Origin: SpSt-539 sp964549445
Lineage (GTDB): Bacteria; Planctomycetota; Phycisphaerae; UBA1845; UTPLA1
Direction: 5' to 3'
NCBI GenBank assembly: GCA_964549445.1
Contig: CAZJVS010000001.1
Coordinates: 124,001 to 188,000, forward strand
Length of the DNA: 64,000 nt
The position numbers and the translations under genes were made by a program. The notes under the pieces were generated by a model. It ran no database searches. It was not told the origin of the DNA and saw only the letters and a program-made list of their open reading frames with translations. Positions 62,738-64,000 of the stretch are shown piece by piece (the first letter of the stretch is position 1; each line of letters begins with the position of its first letter).

Positions 62738-62980
62738 CTACGAGCGGATTATTTTGTGTTCAATTTCCTTCACGACTTCCCGGTACTGCGGAAAGCGACC
62801 CATGTCGTGCTTGCTATAGATCTTCTCGCCATTGAGCACGACGTCAAAGACTCCGCCGCTGCCCTTGATGAGTTCGCAATGCACCTTATCTTTGCCGAAA
62901 CGGTGCTCCAATTCGGCCACCAGACCGGCGGCCTGCGGCAAGTAGTTTCACTGATCGCAGTACGTGATTTGAATCTTCAC
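62738..62980 (-). CDS. SelW/Rdx-family selenoprotein with in-frame UGA (80 aa)
   Basis: A small thioredoxin-like redox protein. GTG 62980 has AAAGGAG 8 nt upstream. Translation gives VKIQITYCDQ, then TGA, then NYLPQAAGLVAELEHRFGK and a C-terminal SGGVFDVVLNGEKIYSKHDM with the family ending. In the Rdx (SelW/SelT/SelH) family the motif is CxxU or CxxC followed by NYxP/xA, so the TGA at 62948-62950 stands exactly where Sec (residue 11) is expected. A SECIS-like hairpin follows. Without recoding the gene splits into a 10-codon peptide and an orphan 67-codon frame. Confidence 0.88.
62915..62950 (-). promoter_or_regulatory. Candidate bacterial SECIS element (with its UGA)
   Basis: Fourteen nt after the UGA, a 7-bp stem (GGCCGCC with GGTGGCC, one G-U pair) closes a 5-nt loop GGTCT. 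The loop begins 22 nt after the UGA and starts with GG. Bacterial SECIS elements sit about 16-37 nt after the UGA with a G in the first two loop positions, so this fits well. Confidence 0.75.
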
Positions 62981-63094
62981 ACGCGACTCCTTTCCAACGA
63001 ACGAATCGTAGCGATCGACCCCGTGGGTCGCAACGCTGGAGATCGCCACGAATCCACCCGATAATGCCGACCGGTACGCAGGAGCATTGCGAAT

Positions 63095-64000
63095 ATGAAA
63101 CTCGCCGTCGTCGGCACCGGATATGTCGGACTCGTCACGGGCGTTTGCTTCGCCGACACCGGCAACGACGTGCATTGCGTCGATATCGACCTTGCGAAGC
63201 TCGAACGCCTCAAGCGCGGCGAATCAACCATCTTCGAGCCGGGCCTCGCCGACCTGCTCGCATACAACCTTTCGGCGGGCCGTCTGAAGTTCACCAACGA
63301 TTTGGGCGCGGCGGTTCGGCACGCCGAAGTCGTTTTCATCGCGGTCGGAACGCCGCCCAAGGCGGATGGCTCGGCCGACCTGTCGCAGGTCGAGCAGACA
63401 TGTCGCAGCATCGCCGCCGCCGCCGATGGGCCGAAGATTGTGGTGATGAAATCGACGGTGCCGGTCGGGACCGGGGCGTGGGCCGAGAAACTTGTGGCCG
63501 GCCTGACGAAGCAGCGCCTCACGATTATCAGCAATCCGGAGTTCCTCAAGGAAGGCACCGCGGTTGACGACTTCCAGCGACCGGACCGCATCGTGATCGG
63601 CAGCGAAGACGCAGACGCGTCTGCGAAGATGAAGGAACTCTACGAGCCATTTGTCCGTAACAAGCGTCCGATCCTCGTGGTCCGCCGCGCGGCGGCCGAG
63701 ATGATCAAGTACGCCGCCAACTGCTACCTGGCGACTCGCATCAGCTTCGTCAATCAGGTCGCCCAGCTCTGCGGCCGGATCGGGGTCGACATCGACGAGG
63801 TGCGGCTCGGCATCGGCTACGACGCTCGAATCGGCTTTCACTTTCTCTATCCCGGGCTCGGCTACGGCGGCAGCTGCTTTCCCAAAGACATCCCCGCGAT
63901 GATCCATGTCGGCCGCGACGCCGGCGTCGACATGACCGTCCTCGACGCGGTGCACAAGGTGAACCAGCACCAGCCCGAGCTGTTACTGGGCCTGGCACGC
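63095..64000 (+). CDS. UDP-glucose 6-dehydrogenase (runs off the window)
   Basis: The first 302 residues of a UDP-glucose/GDP-mannose dehydrogenase that makes UDP-glucuronate for surface glycans. The NAD loop VVGTGYVGLVTGVCFAD, VGTPPKADGSADL, STVPVGTG, NPEFLKEGTAVDDF, the Lys-containing AEMIKYAANCYLA and the catalytic Cys in YGGSCFPKD are all present. ATG 63095 begins the Rossmann strand. The C-terminal domain lies beyond the window. It could also be a GDP-mannose dehydrogenase, but the NPEFLKEGTAVDDF block is typical of UDP-glucose enzymes. Confidence 0.93.
   Translation, partial: MKLAVVGTGYVGLVTGVCFADTGNDVHCVDIDLAKLERLKRGESTIFEPGLADLLAYNLSAGRLKFTNDLGAAVRHAEVVFIAVGTPPKADGSADLSQVEQTCRSIAAAADGPKIVVMKSTVPVGTGAWAEKLVAGLTKQRLTIISNPEFLKEGTAVDDFQRPDRIVIGSEDADASAKMKELYEPFVRNKRPILVVRRAAAEMIKYAANCYLATRISFVNQVAQLCGRIGVDIDEVRLGIGYDARIGFHFLYPGLGYGGSCFPKDIPAMIHVGRDAGVDMTVLDAVHKVNQHQPELLLGLAR

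Noticed and set aside
1..64000. CRISPR arrays, rRNA genes, tRNA genes, insertion sequences
   Set aside because: No regularly spaced direct repeats, no rRNA-like blocks, no cloverleaf with a T-loop that I could support, and no transposase was seen. A program such as tRNAscan would be more sensitive than reading by eye.

Overview
The window is a high-GC bacterial chromosome segment, probably from an uncultured planctomycete-like bacterium. The evidence is a HYExAFE-family protein, a BlaI/BlaR1 pair whose BlaR1 carries EF-hands, secreted enzymes ending in dockerin-like EF-hand repeats, a planctomycete-style ECF sigma factor, a cbb3 oxidase operon of unusual composition and many secreted orphan proteins. 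The lineage is inferred from gene content only. Two runs of exactly 100 N, each bracketed by a 55-bp duplicated contig end, show that this is a scaffolded short-read or metagenomic assembly.

Layout. 1-2.2 kb: metal (zinc or manganese) ABC uptake operon with a secreted HExxH protein. 2.4-4.6 kb: UvrD/PcrA helicase. 4.6-7.1 kb: BlaR1-like M56 protease with BlaI repressor and operator. 7.3-9 kb: Rieske oxygenase with FMN reductase. 9-11.4 kb: M23 peptidase, YgfZ-like protein, CMD/AhpD-like protein. 11.6-17.6 kb: dockerin-bearing metalloprotease, polytopic membrane protein, PolX, receiver-like protein. 17.6-24.6 kb: TPR/HEAT protein, a histidine kinase with a GGDEF response regulator, inositol-monophosphatase-like protein, esterase. 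24.9-26.6 kb: sugar isomerase GmhA (split by a false gap) and a glycosyltransferase. 26.8-35.6 kb: small conserved protein, sigma factor, cardiolipin synthase-like protein, endonuclease I, tricorn-like protease. 35.7-43.3 kb: one minus-strand operon of nine genes for a cbb3-type oxidase with copper ATPase, di-heme cytochrome and small membrane proteins. 43.5-50 kb: MFS transporter, coiled-coil protein, S-adenosylhomocysteinase, secreted protein. 50-53.9 kb: accessory-looking region with AT-rich palindromic elements, a winged-helix protein and a four-gene operon of membrane orphans plus HYExAFE. 53.9-57.2 kb: hisS, rsmD and a CCA/poly(A) polymerase. 57.2-64 kb: methyltransferase, SpoIIE-type phosphatase, DUF1579-like lipoprotein, urocanate hydratase, a selenoprotein, and UDP-glucose dehydrogenase running off the edge.

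The two most unusual signals are these. First, an in-frame UGA in a CxxU motif of a SelW/Rdx-type protein (62738-62980), followed by a convincing bacterial SECIS hairpin; standard gene calling would miss or truncate it. Second, a family of AT-rich elements built on TATTCTATAAT and the 16-bp palindrome TTCTATAATTATAGAA, at 24.69, 51.07, 53.73 and 54.49 kb. One of them lies inside the hisS reading frame and is read there through codons that look rare for this genome.
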